Shown: positions 52,168 to 61,438, counted from the stretch's first letter. The stretch is DNA of 64,000 nucleotides from an uncultured Eubacteriales bacterium (GCA_900315815.1 ONAS01000012.1:1-64000), one strand, 5' to 3'. Notes: a model not told the origin generated them from the letters alone. Made by a program: numbers and translations.

Positions 52168-54507
52168 CTAGGCGTTCTCCACCACCCGCAGAGCGATCGC
52201 GGTGATATCATCGTCGTGGTCGTTCTGACGCCGCCTGCGCGCCTCTTCGACGATATAGGACGCCAGCTGTTCGGCGCTCCCCTCGCGGAAGGTGAGGATC
52301 AGCTTTTCCAGCCATTCGGCAGATCCGACCATCACGCCGTCGGACACCATCACGATCACATCGTCCGCGCTGAGCGTCACATCCTCCTTGATGAGCTTCG
52401 ATTCGTTCAGGATCCCGAGCGGCAGAGACGGCATGTCCTTTTTCAGGAGCTTGGAATTCTTTTTGATATAGGTCGTACAGGCGCCCGCCTTCATCAGCCG
52501 CGCCCTGCCCGTGAACAGATTGAAATCCAGCAGATCCATCGTCGCGAGCGATTCCTCCTCGCTTTTGATCATCAAAGAGGAATTCACGACCGACAGCGAG
52601 CAGTCATAGCTCAGCCCCGCCTTGCAGAGCTTGGTCATGATGCTGACCGCCATATTGGAATCCACCGCGGCTCTTCCGCCGGTGCCCATTCCGTCGGAGA
52701 TGATGGCGACGGTACTGCCCTCGCCGTTGTTGAAGTAGTTCAGACAGTCGCCGCACAGCTCGCCGTTGCCGCAGACATGCTGGGCGGAGCCGATCTCAAG
52801 ATCATACAGCGGCAGCTCGCACAGGGTGATCCGTGCGCGGTCGCCCTCAAAGCTCAGCGACGGGGATGAAAAATATCTGCCGCACGCCTTGCCGATCTCA
52901 TGCGTCAACTCCGCCTTGGAGACCGCTGTTTTCTTGCCGACAGCCAGCTCCAGCTCGACGGTCATGCCGCGGCCCGCCGACCGTCTGCACGCGCAGTCGA
53001 CCACCACCAGCCCGATCGATGTGAGCGCGGCGATGATCTTTTCCGAAGAGGCGGTGTCGAAGCTGTCGACCTCCTCGAACTCCTCGGACAGATCATGCAG
53101 GATATCCGACAGCCCCGCGAACTGCCCCGCCACTACGCTTCTGACCTGCGTGACCCTGCGGCGCGCCGCCTCCAGCGACAGATATTCCTTGTAGCTGCGG
53201 TTGACGCTGTTCGCCAGCTCCGCGCATTTACAGCACCGCTTGAGAAAGCTCTCCTCAACGTCGCGCTCCGTAACAAAGCCGTTTTCCTTGAGCATCGGCG
53301 TCAGGCGGCGCATATCGTCCACGGTCAGACCGCGCTCCTTCTCCCAGCAGTAGACCCTCAGCCCGCAGTTTTTGCAGGTCTCATCGGCGGCGCGGCTGAA
53401 GATCCAGTCCGCGTTCTCCTCATACAGCCTTCCGAGCCGCTCGGACACGGCATTGACGCAGGAGGACACATTCTCCAGCGCCTTGGAGCAGTGCGACAGC
53501 CGCATGGTGACACTGCGCCGCACCGCCTCTGAGGACAGCTGAGCCGCGTCGTCGCAGAATGCCGCTTCAAAAAAGCGCCCCGCCTCCTTGGGGATCAGCA
53601 GGAACACGCCGGAGGCGATCAGGGTCTCGATCGTGATCGTCAGCGTCAGGGCGCGCTCGTCGGACGCGAACGACATCATGCCGTTGCAGACCAGCGCGGT
53701 GAACACCACCGCAGCCTTGCCCATCGGCGCCATCAGACCGCCGATCAGTCCGCTGAGCGCGTAGCCCCCCGCCAGACACAGCAGGTCATTATCGGACAGC
53801 GCGAACACGATCCCCGTCGCGATCCCCGCGACGCTGCCGCCCTTGACAAAGCCGTAGCGGGCGAAGATCAGCACCGCAAGCACCGCGAGGACCCTGCCGA
53901 CGGACACCGTGCCGATCGTCAGCGTGCTGAAGGACAGCAGCAAAATACAGCCCGTCATCGCGACGCAGGCAAGCTCCTGCTGGCTGAAGCCCGACAGCAC
54001 CCGCCGCGAGCCGGTCAGCGCAACGGTACGGCTCATGAAATACGCGCCCGCCGCGGCGATCAGTCCCTCCACAAAGCACTCGAACACGCCGCCCAGCTCA
54101 CTCTGCGGGCTGAACGTCAGCGCAAGACCTGTCGCAAATACCGGCAGGAACGCCGCCGCGCACGGAAAAAACCGATTGCCGGAGATCTTTTTGATCTCGT
54201 TGAGGATCCACCGCACCGCGCCGATGGAGATGACCACCGCGATATAGCGGAACGAGTCCGCCGGCGAGAGGAACAGATAGCTCAGCGCCGAGCCCAGCAC
54301 CCCCGCGGGCAGACAGGAAAACGGGACCGCCGCGCAGAACGACGCCCCGAACGGCGACATCGCGCCCAGCATCGCCCCGCGCGAGATGACCGCGCCGCAG
54401 AGGAAATACCCCGTCTGAACGGCAAATCCTCTGCCGATCCCCGCACGCCTGCGGGACTGCCGACGGATGATCTTCGGATAACGCTTCGCCAAATCAAAAA
54501 CTGACAT
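52168..54507 (-). CDS. spoIIE: Stage II sporulation protein E
   Basis: Serine phosphatase that dephosphorylates SpoIIAA at the sporulation septum and so activates sigma-F. The ATG at 54505-54507 is spaced best from AAGGA and gives 779 residues, close to the Bacillus protein; in-frame starts upstream reach 54531. About ten transmembrane segments occupy residues 30-310, followed by a cytoplasmic regulatory region with CKNCGLRVYCW and a PP2C domain with SDGMGTGGRAAVDS and MVSDGVM. It shows that the organism carries the sporulation programme. Confidence 0.95.
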   Translation of the reverse strand: MSVFDLAKRYPKIIRRQSRRRAGIGRGFAVQTGYFLCGAVISRGAMLGAMSPFGASFCAAVPFSCLPAGVLGSALSYLFLSPADSFRYIAVVISIGAVRWILNEIKKISGNRFFPCAAAFLPVFATGLALTFSPQSELGGVFECFVEGLIAAAGAYFMSRTVALTGSRRVLSGFSQQELACVAMTGCILLLSFSTLTIGTVSVGRVLAVLAVLIFARYGFVKGGSVAGIATGIVFALSDNDLLCLAGGYALSGLIGGLMAPMGKAAVVFTALVCNGMMSFASDERALTLTITIETLIASGVFLLIPKEAGRFFEAAFCDDAAQLSSEAVRRSVTMRLSHCSKALENVSSCVNAVSERLGRLYEENADWIFSRAADETCKNCGLRVYCWEKERGLTVDDMRRLTPMLKENGFVTERDVEESFLKRCCKCAELANSVNRSYKEYLSLEAARRRVTQVRSVVAGQFAGLSDILHDLSEEFEEVDSFDTASSEKIIAALTSIGLVVVDCACRRSAGRGMTVELELAVGKKTAVSKAELTHEIGKACGRYFSSPSLSFEGDRARITLCELPLYDLEIGSAQHVCGNGELCGDCLNYFNNGEGSTVAIISDGMGTGGRAAVDSNMAVSIMTKLCKAGLSYDCSLSVVNSSLMIKSEEESLATMDLLDFNLFTGRARLMKAGACTTYIKKNSKLLKKDMPSLPLGILNESKLIKEDVTLSADDVIVMVSDGVMVGSAEWLEKLILTFREGSAEQLASYIVEEARRRRQNDHDDDITAIALRVVENA

Positions 54508-54564
54508 ATTCAACATTCCTTTTGCATACATATCACCGGGATGATATGCCTTAGATTGGTTTTT

Positions 54565-54597
54565 ATTATAGCCGCCGTCCGTCAGCAGGCTTGTCGC
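54565..54597 (-). promoter_or_regulatory. Candidate spoIIE promoter with long spacer
   Basis: On the minus strand GCGACA, a 21-bp spacer and TATAAT. Spo0A-dependent sigma-A promoters of spoIIE and spoIIG in Bacillus have a similar 21-22 bp spacer. The -35 region AGCGACA matches the Spo0A box TTCGACA at 5 of 7 positions. Confidence 0.45.
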
Positions 54598-54707
54598 TGT
54601 GTGTATGGATTAATTCGGAATGTTTTCACCAAAATTGGCGGAACCCGAAAAGCGGGCGGAGAATCCTTCCCATTTCAACTGATAAAAAGGAATCGTGCGT
54701 ATAAACC

Positions 54708-54737
54708 AAAAGGGCTGCCGAAACAGGCAGCCCTTTA
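54708..54737 (-). terminator. Intrinsic terminator after amylase gene
   Basis: On the minus strand AAAGGGCTGCC-TGTTTC-GGCAGCCCTTTT. Confidence 0.85.
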
Positions 54738-54751
54738 TCATCAAAGCGTAT

Positions 54752-56374
54752 TTATTTGTTTTCCTTGAGAACAACAGAGGTTTTCGCGGGGATCTTGAGG
54801 GTCGTGCCGTCCAGCTCGGCTTCGATGCCTTCGCTCTTCTCCTGCGCGACCGACCAGCCTCTCAGCTCGGGATTCTCCAGCATATCGACGGTCAGCTCCT
54901 TTTCCTCGCCGGCGGCATTGTGGATGACCGCTACGCGTGAGCCGTTGTCGTCGATGATGATCCCGGCGCACAGATTGTCGCATTTGATCGTATCGGTGAT
55001 GTCGCCGCGGCTGATCTCGGGATTCTCCATGCGGATCTTGATGAGCTTGCGGTAGGTGTTGAGCAGGCTGTTCTTGTCCTCCAGCTGCTGCTTCACACCG
55101 CCCAGCGGACAGGTTCCGTCAGCGGAAACGCCCTCTGTTCTGATCTCGGGCAGGTTATCGCTGTCCCATACCATCGCGGTACGGTAGTTCGCGTCGCTCG
55201 AGGTGCTCGGCGCCTCGATGCCGATCTCCTCGCCGTAGTAGGTGAACGAGTTGCCCGGGCAGAGCATATACAGCGCCGCGGCGAACTTGTTCTCATCCGC
55301 GTAGATCAGACTAGCCAAACGGTTCATGTCGTGGTTGGTCAGGAAGTTGGCGTTGATGGCGTTCTTGTTATGCTCCTTGATGTTGTTGTCGTATTTCTTG
55401 ATCTTCTTGGCAAAGTCCTCTACCGAGCTTGCCGCAATCAGGAATTCGCCGCCGTTGTTGGCAAATTTGAAGTTGAACAGGCTGTCGATGCCGCTCTCAT
55501 ACATATCGTAGATATCGCCGGTCTCGGTCCAGTCCTCGCCGACCATATAGACGTCGTCCTTGATCTCCTTCGCCATGTTGTAGAACCAGGTCATGAACTC
55601 CTTGCCGTCGGTGTGGTCGTCGTCAAAATACTTGACCGCGTCCAGACGGAAGCCGTCCACGCCGCGTCCCAGCCAGAATTCGGTGACCTTCTTGAAGTAG
55701 TCTCGGGTACCTTCATAGCTGAGGTTCCAGTCGGGCATCTGATCCCAGAAATCGCCCTGATAGTAATAGTCTGCGCCGGAGACCGCGTGCTGATAGATCG
55801 CGTTCTGTTTCTTGGAGAAGTTGAAGTAGCGGGCATAGCCGTCCTCCTTGCCCTCTCTGAGTTCGTCGCACGCCTTTTGGAAGAACTCATGTCCCGCGCC
55901 CGCGTGGTTGACGACAAGGTCGATGATCACGACGACGCCGCGGTCATGGCATTCCTTGATGAGCTTGTCAAAGTCGTCCAGCGTGCCGAATTCGGGATCG
56001 ATGTTGAAGTAGTCCTCGACATTATACTTATGATAGGTGGAGGAGGGCATCATCGGCGAAAGCCAGATGCCGTCCGCACCCAGGTCGTCGCCGGTGTTCG
56101 GATCACCGTCGTTGATGTAGTCCAGCTTTTCGATGACGCCGGGGATATCGCCGGTCTTATTGCCGTCCGAGTCATTGAACGCGCCGATCCACACCTGATA
56201 GTAGCTGCGGTATTTGTCGTTCGATTTCTCGGCGGTCAGGGTATCAACAGGGTCTGCGGATGCTTTTTTGTCGTCCGAGGAGGAATCCTCGGAGTCGGAT
56301 TTGCCGTCGCCGCAGGCAGCGAGAACGCCCGCCAGCATTGTCAGCGCGAGGATAAGTGCCAATAACTTTTTCAT
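54752..56374 (-). CDS. GH13 alpha-amylase lipoprotein
   Basis: A 540-residue cell-surface alpha-amylase-family enzyme. Signal peptide with lipobox LAAC (C21), an Asp/Ser linker, then the GH13 barrel: conserved region I DLVVNH (152-157), region II DGFRLDAVKY with nucleophile D245, region III GED with acid/base E280, region IV FLTNHD with D349, and a C-terminal beta domain. It hydrolyses alpha-1,4-glucans outside the cell; the absence of a dockerin or starch-binding module means it is anchored by lipid. It fits the starch-binding surface proteins at 33-43.7 kb and the cytoplasmic GH31. Confidence 0.94.
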   Translation of the reverse strand: MKKLLALILALTMLAGVLAACGDGKSDSEDSSSDDKKASADPVDTLTAEKSNDKYRSYYQVWIGAFNDSDGNKTGDIPGVIEKLDYINDGDPNTGDDLGADGIWLSPMMPSSTYHKYNVEDYFNIDPEFGTLDDFDKLIKECHDRGVVVIIDLVVNHAGAGHEFFQKACDELREGKEDGYARYFNFSKKQNAIYQHAVSGADYYYQGDFWDQMPDWNLSYEGTRDYFKKVTEFWLGRGVDGFRLDAVKYFDDDHTDGKEFMTWFYNMAKEIKDDVYMVGEDWTETGDIYDMYESGIDSLFNFKFANNGGEFLIAASSVEDFAKKIKKYDNNIKEHNKNAINANFLTNHDMNRLASLIYADENKFAAALYMLCPGNSFTYYGEEIGIEAPSTSSDANYRTAMVWDSDNLPEIRTEGVSADGTCPLGGVKQQLEDKNSLLNTYRKLIKIRMENPEISRGDITDTIKCDNLCAGIIIDDNGSRVAVIHNAAGEEKELTVDMLENPELRGWSVAQEKSEGIEAELDGTTLKIPAKTSVVLKENK

Positions 56375-56455
56375 ACAATCACCGTCTTTGTTAGTAATAT
56401 AGGTACTTTGAATCAGGGCGTTGACTCCCTGTTGCTTCCGTAAAGGGGTTTGGGC

Positions 56456-57838
56456 TTATATATGCAGCAGTGCGGTCGCGATGGCGAAGTATACCATCAG
56501 CGAGATCGCGTCGACGATGGTCGTGATGAACGGCGACGCCATGACGGCAGGGTCAAAGCCGATCTTCTTGGCGACCATCGGCAGTGTACAGCCGACCAGC
56601 TTGGCAAAAAAGATGGTGACGATCATCGTCAGACAAACCACCAGCGCGACCATCGGCGTGATACCGGTATTGCCCAGCACCAGCCGGTCGAAAAGCATGA
56701 TCTTCGCAAAATTCGCCGCGGCGAGCGTCACGCCGCACAGAAGCGATACGCGGCACTCCTTGAAGATGACCATAAAGATATCCTTGAACTCGATCTCTCC
56801 CAGCGAGAGCGCGCGGATGATCGTGACCGACGCCTGAGAGCCGGAGTTGCCGCCGGTATCCATCAGCATCGGGATAAACGCCGACAGCACGACCGTACCC
56901 GCGAGGGCGTCCTCAAAGCCGGTGATGATCATACCCGTGAAGGTCGCCGATACCATCAGGATCAGCAGCCACGGGATACGGCTGAGGTAGGTCTCGAATA
57001 CGCCGACCTTGTCGTAGGGCTTATCCGTGGTCGGGGTGATAGCCGCCATCTTCTGGATATCCTCGGTAGCCTCTTCTTCCATGACGTCCATCGCGTCGTC
57101 AACGGTAACGATACCGACGATACGGTTCTCCTTATCGACGACGGGAAGCGCGAGGAAGTTGTACTTGTTGAACATCTGGGCGACCTCTTCCTGGTCGTCC
57201 AGGGTGTTGACGGAGATGACGTTGGTCTCCATGATGTTCTCGATGACCTCGTCCTCCTCGGAGAGGAGCAGGGTCTTGATGGTGATGATACCGATGAGGG
57301 TCGCCTGATTGTCCGCGACATAACAGGTATAGATGGTCTCCTTATCGATACCGGTACGGCGGATGCGCTTGATCGCTTCCTCGACAGTCATCTTCGGACG
57401 GAGGATCACGCACTCGGTCGTCATGATCGAGCCTGCGCTGTCTTCCGGATAATTCATGATCTTATTGATCTGTTGTCTTGTTTCGGGGTCAGCCTGACGC
57501 AGGATCCTCTTGACGACGTTCGCGGGCATTTCCTCGATCAGGTCGACCGCGTCGTCGACGTACATCTCGTCGATGACCTCTTTCAGCTCCGAATCCGAGA
57601 AGCCGTGGATCAGAAGCTCCTGGGTCTCCTCGTCCATTTCGACAAAGGTATCGGCAGCCGTCTCCTTCGGCAAAAGCCGGAACAGGATCGCGGATTTCTC
57701 GCTCTGCAGATCCTCAAACACCGCCGCGATATCGACCGGATTCAGTGTAGTGAGGATATCCCGCAGGGTAGCATACCGCTTTTTTTCGAGCAGGGTCGAG
57801 ATCGTCTCGAACAAGCTCACCGTGTTGTTTCTTTCCAT
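56456..57838 (-). CDS. mgtE: Magnesium transporter MgtE
   Basis: A 460-residue Mg2+ channel. Cytoplasmic N domain (LNPVDIAAVFEDLQSEKSAILFRLLP), paired CBS domains (SIMTTECVILRPKMTVEEAI and IMETNVISVNTLDDQEEVAQMF), a connecting helix and five transmembrane segments, with the pore motif MLMDTGGNSGSQAS carrying the conserved Asp. CBS domains sense intracellular Mg2+. A leader of about 225 nt precedes the gene and is highly structured but not a recognisable M-box. Confidence 0.96.
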   Translation of the reverse strand: MERNNTVSLFETISTLLEKKRYATLRDILTTLNPVDIAAVFEDLQSEKSAILFRLLPKETAADTFVEMDEETQELLIHGFSDSELKEVIDEMYVDDAVDLIEEMPANVVKRILRQADPETRQQINKIMNYPEDSAGSIMTTECVILRPKMTVEEAIKRIRRTGIDKETIYTCYVADNQATLIGIITIKTLLLSEEDEVIENIMETNVISVNTLDDQEEVAQMFNKYNFLALPVVDKENRIVGIVTVDDAMDVMEEEATEDIQKMAAITPTTDKPYDKVGVFETYLSRIPWLLILMVSATFTGMIITGFEDALAGTVVLSAFIPMLMDTGGNSGSQASVTIIRALSLGEIEFKDIFMVIFKECRVSLLCGVTLAAANFAKIMLFDRLVLGNTGITPMVALVVCLTMIVTIFFAKLVGCTLPMVAKKIGFDPAVMASPFITTIVDAISLMVYFAIATALLHI

Positions 57839-58063
57839 AAAAATAACCTCCTACCGATTATGGGTGTGGGAGTCCAAAGGCAGAAGGGTGCAGAAAGATA
57901 CTTATATACAGATATTACGCGAGCATACGGACACACTGACAGCGCCGCACGGCAATCGCAAAGTATCTTCGTCGCCCTCCGGTACCGCTGCTACTTCCAG
58001 CGTCCATATTCTCGCCTCTTTCTTATTCAGATTCAGCCGCAAATCGACTTTACACACGGCTGT
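57839..58063 (-). promoter_or_regulatory. Long structured leader of mgtE
   Basis: From the predicted start near 58063 the leader folds readily: CAGCCG...CGGCTG, CGCTG-GAAGTAG-CAGCG, and a perfect 9-bp long-range pair AAGATACTT (57961-57969) with AAGTATCTT (57895-57903) enclosing a nested GCGA/TCGC helix. An internal open frame of about 50 codons (RIWTLEVAAVPEGDEDTL) has no ribosome site. No match to the M-box core was found by eye. Confidence 0.45.
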
Positions 58064-58069
58064 ACTATT

Positions 58070-58098
58070 ATTTTACTCCGCGCCGCCTGATAAGTCAA
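58070..58098 (-). promoter_or_regulatory. Sigma-A promoter for mgtE
   Basis: On the minus strand TTGACT, a 17-bp spacer and TAAAAT. Confidence 0.75.
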
Positions 58099-58132
58099 CC
58101 ACAATATCTATGAAAAAAACGTGAAATACATC

Positions 58133-58161
58133 TTGATTTTGTGGTATCTATCCTCTATAAT
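58133..58161 (+). promoter_or_regulatory. Sigma-A promoter for the 58223 gene
   Basis: TTGATT, a 17-bp spacer and TATAAT, divergent from the mgtE promoter 35 bp away. Confidence 0.75.
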
Positions 58162-58222
58162 AAATTTGTCTGAAACAGAAATCAGGTAACCCCCTCTGTT
58201 ACCTATGTCAGGAGATATCATT

Positions 58223-58894
58223 ATGGAAGCAAAATTCGAAAAAAAGCTGAAGGCATTCCTGCCTTACATCATCATTATCGGCATCGTTTATCTGATCGTC
58301 CCGGCGCTGCTGTTCGTCGGCTCGGACTTTGTGTCCTACCTTGTGCTGATCGGCATCCTGCCGCTGACCGCCGCCGGCTGCTGCGCGTACTACTCCATGA
58401 AAAAGGAAAACGATTTCTGGCTGTGTCTGGTCGCGCCGATCTTCTTTATCCCCGCGATGTTCCTCTACCCGATCTTCCGCTCCGGCGCACTGATCGCACT
58501 GATCTATCTGGTATCCTATCTGCTCTGCGGTTATCTGGGTCTGACCATCGGCGATATCCTCGCGGGCAACAAGGGCCGATCACGCAAGGCGAAGGCTGAC
58601 TCCGACGAGATCATCGGCATGGAGGACGAGACCCGTACCCCCGCCCGCAGACCCGCGCGCAAGCCTGCCGAGCGCAGAGCGCCCCACAGAGCCGAGCGCC
58701 GCACCGATGAAGACGAAGCGCCCGCACGCCGCTCCGCCTCTTCTGCGGCACGCGCAGAGCGCGTTGATCTCGACAGCCCCGACGCCTTCACCGCCGAGGA
58801 TCCCTACGCCGACGAAAGCCTCGACGCCTCCACCACCTCCGATGATATCGACGCGATCCTCAACGAGATCCACCAGCGCCGCGACTCCGAATAA
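58223..58894 (+). CDS. Four-helix membrane protein with charged C-terminal tail
   Basis: The ATG at 58223-58225, with AGGAGA 7 bases upstream, gives 223 residues. Four hydrophobic helices fill residues about 12-115, then a long cytoplasmic tail rich in Arg/Ala/Pro (PARRPARKPAERRAPHRAERR) and ending in an acidic segment (DSPDAFTAEDPYADESLDA...DDIDAILNEIHQRR). No family recognised. Monocistronic between its own promoter and a hairpin terminator. A cytoplasmic tail with a strongly basic then acidic order suggests protein or nucleic-acid contacts, but this is inference. Confidence 0.75.
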   Translation: MEAKFEKKLKAFLPYIIIIGIVYLIVPALLFVGSDFVSYLVLIGILPLTAAGCCAYYSMKKENDFWLCLVAPIFFIPAMFLYPIFRSGALIALIYLVSYLLCGYLGLTIGDILAGNKGRSRKAKADSDEIIGMEDETRTPARRPARKPAERRAPHRAERRTDEDEAPARRSASSAARAERVDLDSPDAFTAEDPYADESLDASTTSDDIDAILNEIHQRRDSE

Positions 58895-58936
58895 CCCCTG
58901 CCTGTCATCGGTCTTTCCGCAATTTGAAACCGTTCA

Positions 58937-58968
58937 TCCGCCGTCTGCACGACGGCGGATCTTTTTAC
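58937..58968 (+). terminator. Intrinsic terminator
   Basis: CCGCCGTC-TGCAC-GACGGCGG followed by ATCTTTTT. Confidence 0.88.
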
Positions 58969-59021
58969 CTTTTTTCACGATTTCCGCTGCCTTTCGGCAT
59001 AAAAATTTTCCGTCCGCGATA

Positions 59022-59049
59022 TTGACACACCTACCTGTTATGGTATAAT
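59022..59049 (+). promoter_or_regulatory. Sigma-A promoter for PAP2 gene
   Basis: Consensus TTGACA, a 16-bp spacer and consensus TATAAT, 41 bp before the ATG. Confidence 0.85.
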
Positions 59050-59090
59050 TATTTTATCATGAGAAATTCTGCGCCGATCCGGGGAGTATT

Positions 59091-59627
59091 ATGTTTCGCA
59101 AAATGAGATTGCTGGACTACAAGGTGACCGACAGCATCACCAGAATACAGTGCCGCTTCCTCGACAAGCTGATGGTATACTCCACCTATGCCGGCACAGG
59201 AGCGCTGATATGGTGGCTGATCTTTGCGGTCCCGTTCGTGATCTCTCAGACGTACCGCTATACCGGCATCACGATGATCGTCGCGCTGGGCGTCAACTAC
59301 CTGCTCGGCGAGGTCATCATCAAAAAGACCGTCGGACGCGGCCGTCCCTCGAACCTGATCGACGAGGACGAGATGAAGATCAACAAGCCCAAGGACAATT
59401 CCTTCCCCTCCGGCCACACCGCGTCGTCCTTCTGCGCCTTCACCGTCACGCTGTGGAACTGTCCCGTTTATTTCTGGCTGCCCGCTCTGGTGATTGCGTG
59501 CCTGATCAGCTTTTCACGGCTGTATCTGAGGGTACATTACCTTTCGGACGTCATCGGCGGCATCCTGCTGGGACTGACGGACGGAAGCCTGATCTGCCTG
59601 ATCTTCAACAATCTGATATTCGTATAA
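59091..59627 (+). CDS. PAP2-family membrane phosphatase
   Basis: A 178-residue membrane protein of the phosphatidic acid phosphatase 2 family. The three catalytic motifs are complete: KKTVGRGRP, FPSGHTASS and SRLYLRVHYLSDVIGG. About five transmembrane helices. Likely substrates are lipid phosphates or undecaprenyl pyrophosphate; not decidable from sequence. GGGAG before the ATG, single-gene unit with strong promoter and terminator. Confidence 0.92.
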   Translation: MFRKMRLLDYKVTDSITRIQCRFLDKLMVYSTYAGTGALIWWLIFAVPFVISQTYRYTGITMIVALGVNYLLGEVIIKKTVGRGRPSNLIDEDEMKINKPKDNSFPSGHTASSFCAFTVTLWNCPVYFWLPALVIACLISFSRLYLRVHYLSDVIGGILLGLTDGSLICLIFNNLIFV

Positions 59628-59642
59628 ACTGACAGTCGATTG

Positions 59643-59672
59643 AGAAACGGAGCGCTTTGCCGCTCCGTTTTT
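59643..59672 (+). terminator. Intrinsic terminator after PAP2 gene
   Basis: AACGGAGCG-CTTTGC-CGCTCCGTT followed by T4. Confidence 0.9.
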
Positions 59673-59861
59673 TCTGTGCCGATTTCTGTCGGTTATTTTT
59701 CCGATAACCGATTGACAAGCAAAAAATTACAGTTTGTATAACCAAAACGGCTTTTTTCAAAAAAAGAAGATAGCATTTTTCCGTAAAATAAATTATGGAA
59801 AACTCAAAAACAGAAATGAAATTGTCATAACTCTGTTGAAATCTGCGAATATGCCCTCGAG

Positions 59862-59891
59862 TTATCCATGTTATCCACAGAGTTATCAACA
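59862..59891 (+). promoter_or_regulatory. Cluster of three DnaA-box-like sites
   Basis: TTATCCATG (59862-59870), TTATCCACA (59871-59879, a perfect consensus box) and TTATCAACA (59883-59891) lie head to tail within 30 bp, in an AT-rich 370-bp gene-free region (59628-59997). dnaA and dnaN are not adjacent, so this is not shown to be the origin. Confidence 0.6.
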
Positions 59892-59997
59892 ATTATATTG
59901 AAAAATACGAATAATACTATTTGTATAATTCTTTGAACGCATAAGGTACAAGGTCTCCGACATATATTGACTAAGAATGATTTTCCGGAGGCGCGGT

Positions 59998-60558
59998 ATG
60001 AATAACAGGGCTTATGCGATCTCAGAGGCTGTCGGCTGTGCCGTGATCTACGCGGCGGCAGTCTTTCTGCATTTTGTCTTTCGATGGTTCGGGCCGGGCG
60101 CGCTGACGATCCTGTTCGGCGCGGTGAATGAAAGCGTATGGGAGCACGTCAAGATCTTCTCCGCCGCCTACGCGGGATGGGCGCTGCTGCAGCTCATGTG
60201 GGTGCGGGTGGAGTTCCGCCGCTACGTCGTCGCAAAATGTGCGGGTCTGTACGCCCTGATGGGCGGCATCATCCTTTTCCATTACGGATGTATCGCACTG
60301 CTCGGCAAAGCCGTCGTGTGGCTCGATATCCTCGGCTCGGCGGTCCTCGTGATACTCGCCCAGCTGCTCTCCTGCCGCCTGACACTCTCTCCCCTGCCGC
60401 TGCGGGAATACTTCATGCCCGCGGTATGCCTGCTGAGCCTGTATTATCTGATGTTCTTCTCATTCACCATCTTCCCGCCCAAAACGGAATTGTTCCGCGA
60501 CCCGCTCAGCGGCGGCTACGGCTTCATCGAAAACTCCGTCGACCGATCTCTGAAATAG
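59998..60558 (+). CDS. DUF6512-like integral membrane protein
   Basis: The ATG at 59998-60000 follows CCGGAGG and gives 186 residues with about six hydrophobic segments. The early FLHFVFRWFG...GAVNESVWEHVKIFSAAYAGW pattern, with a NESVWEH motif after the first helix, is what I recall for the DUF6512 family of Clostridia. Function unknown. An ATG eight codons upstream is less likely because the ribosome site would be inside the gene. Confidence 0.75.
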   Translation: MNNRAYAISEAVGCAVIYAAAVFLHFVFRWFGPGALTILFGAVNESVWEHVKIFSAAYAGWALLQLMWVRVEFRRYVVAKCAGLYALMGGIILFHYGCIALLGKAVVWLDILGSAVLVILAQLLSCRLTLSPLPLREYFMPAVCLLSLYYLMFFSFTIFPPKTELFRDPLSGGYGFIENSVDRSLK

Positions 60559-60672
60559 GGCGAAATCCGCAGAAAATTCGCTTTATTTCTTACTAAGAAG
60601 CATACCCATTGACAACATATGGTATACTTATTGCGTATGAGTATACAATATCATGTATAGGTGTGTCCTTTT

Positions 60673-61434
60673 ATGGCTGATTACCCGAAAAGAAATGACG
60701 AAAAAAACGCCGATGAGCTGCTGATCGGCCGCAATCCGATCACCGAGGCGCTGTCCTCCGGCAGACCCATCATCAAGATCATGGTCGCCAAGGGCCAGAC
60801 GACCGGTCCCGCCGTGGAGATCTCCGCAAAGGCGAGGAAGGCGGGCATCCCCGTACAGGAGGTCGGGCGCAAAAAGCTGGACTTTCTGACCGGCGGCGCG
60901 GCGCATCAGGGGGTCGCCGCCCAGTGCGCGATGAAGGCATACGCGACCGTTGACGACATCCTTGCTCTCGCAGAAGAACGCGGCGAGGCGCCGTTCATCA
61001 TCATCCTCGACGAGATCGAGGATCCCCACAACCTCGGCGCGATCATCCGATCCGCGGAGTGCGCGGGCGCGCACGGCGTCATCATCAAAAAGCGGCATGC
61101 CGCGGGACTGACCTACACCGTCTATAAAGCCGCCGCGGGCGCGCTGGAGTATGTACCGGTCGCACGCGTCAACAATATCTCCGACACGATAGAGCTGCTC
61201 AAGGAGCAGAACATCTGGGTCTACGGCGCCGATATGAACGGCGAGGACTACTGCAAAACGAACTTTTCCGGCGGCGTCGCGCTGGTCATCGGCAACGAGG
61301 GCAAGGGTATCTCGCGCCTTGTCCGCGAAAAATGCGACGTGATCGTATCGCTGCCTCTCAAGGGCAGGATCAATTCCCTGAACGCCTCGGTCGCCGCGGG
61401 GATCCTGATGTACAAGATAGCAGAAAGAAGATGA
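60673..61434 (+). CDS. rlmB: 23S rRNA (guanosine-2'-O-)-methyltransferase RlmB
   Basis: SPOUT-family (TrmH/SpoU) methyltransferase acting on 23S rRNA or related RNA. With the ATG at 60673-60675 the product has 253 residues: an N-terminal substrate-binding domain (LLIGRNPITEALSSGRPI) and the knot domain with ILDEIEDPHNLGAIIRSAECAGAHGVI, VIGNEGKGISRLV and LPLKGRINSLNASVAAGILMY. Neither this ATG nor a GTG four codons earlier has a clear ribosome site. It is followed after 4 bp by the large truncated gene. Confidence 0.92.
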   Translation: MADYPKRNDEKNADELLIGRNPITEALSSGRPIIKIMVAKGQTTGPAVEISAKARKAGIPVQEVGRKKLDFLTGGAAHQGVAAQCAMKAYATVDDILALAEERGEAPFIIILDEIEDPHNLGAIIRSAECAGAHGVIIKKRHAAGLTYTVYKAAAGALEYVPVARVNNISDTIELLKEQNIWVYGADMNGEDYCKTNFSGGVALVIGNEGKGISRLVREKCDVIVSLPLKGRINSLNASVAAGILMYKIAERR

Positions 61435-61438
61435 TTTC

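Noticed and set aside
57839..58063. M-box magnesium riboswitch
   Set aside because: I could not find the conserved M-box core segments; kept only as an unassigned structured leader.
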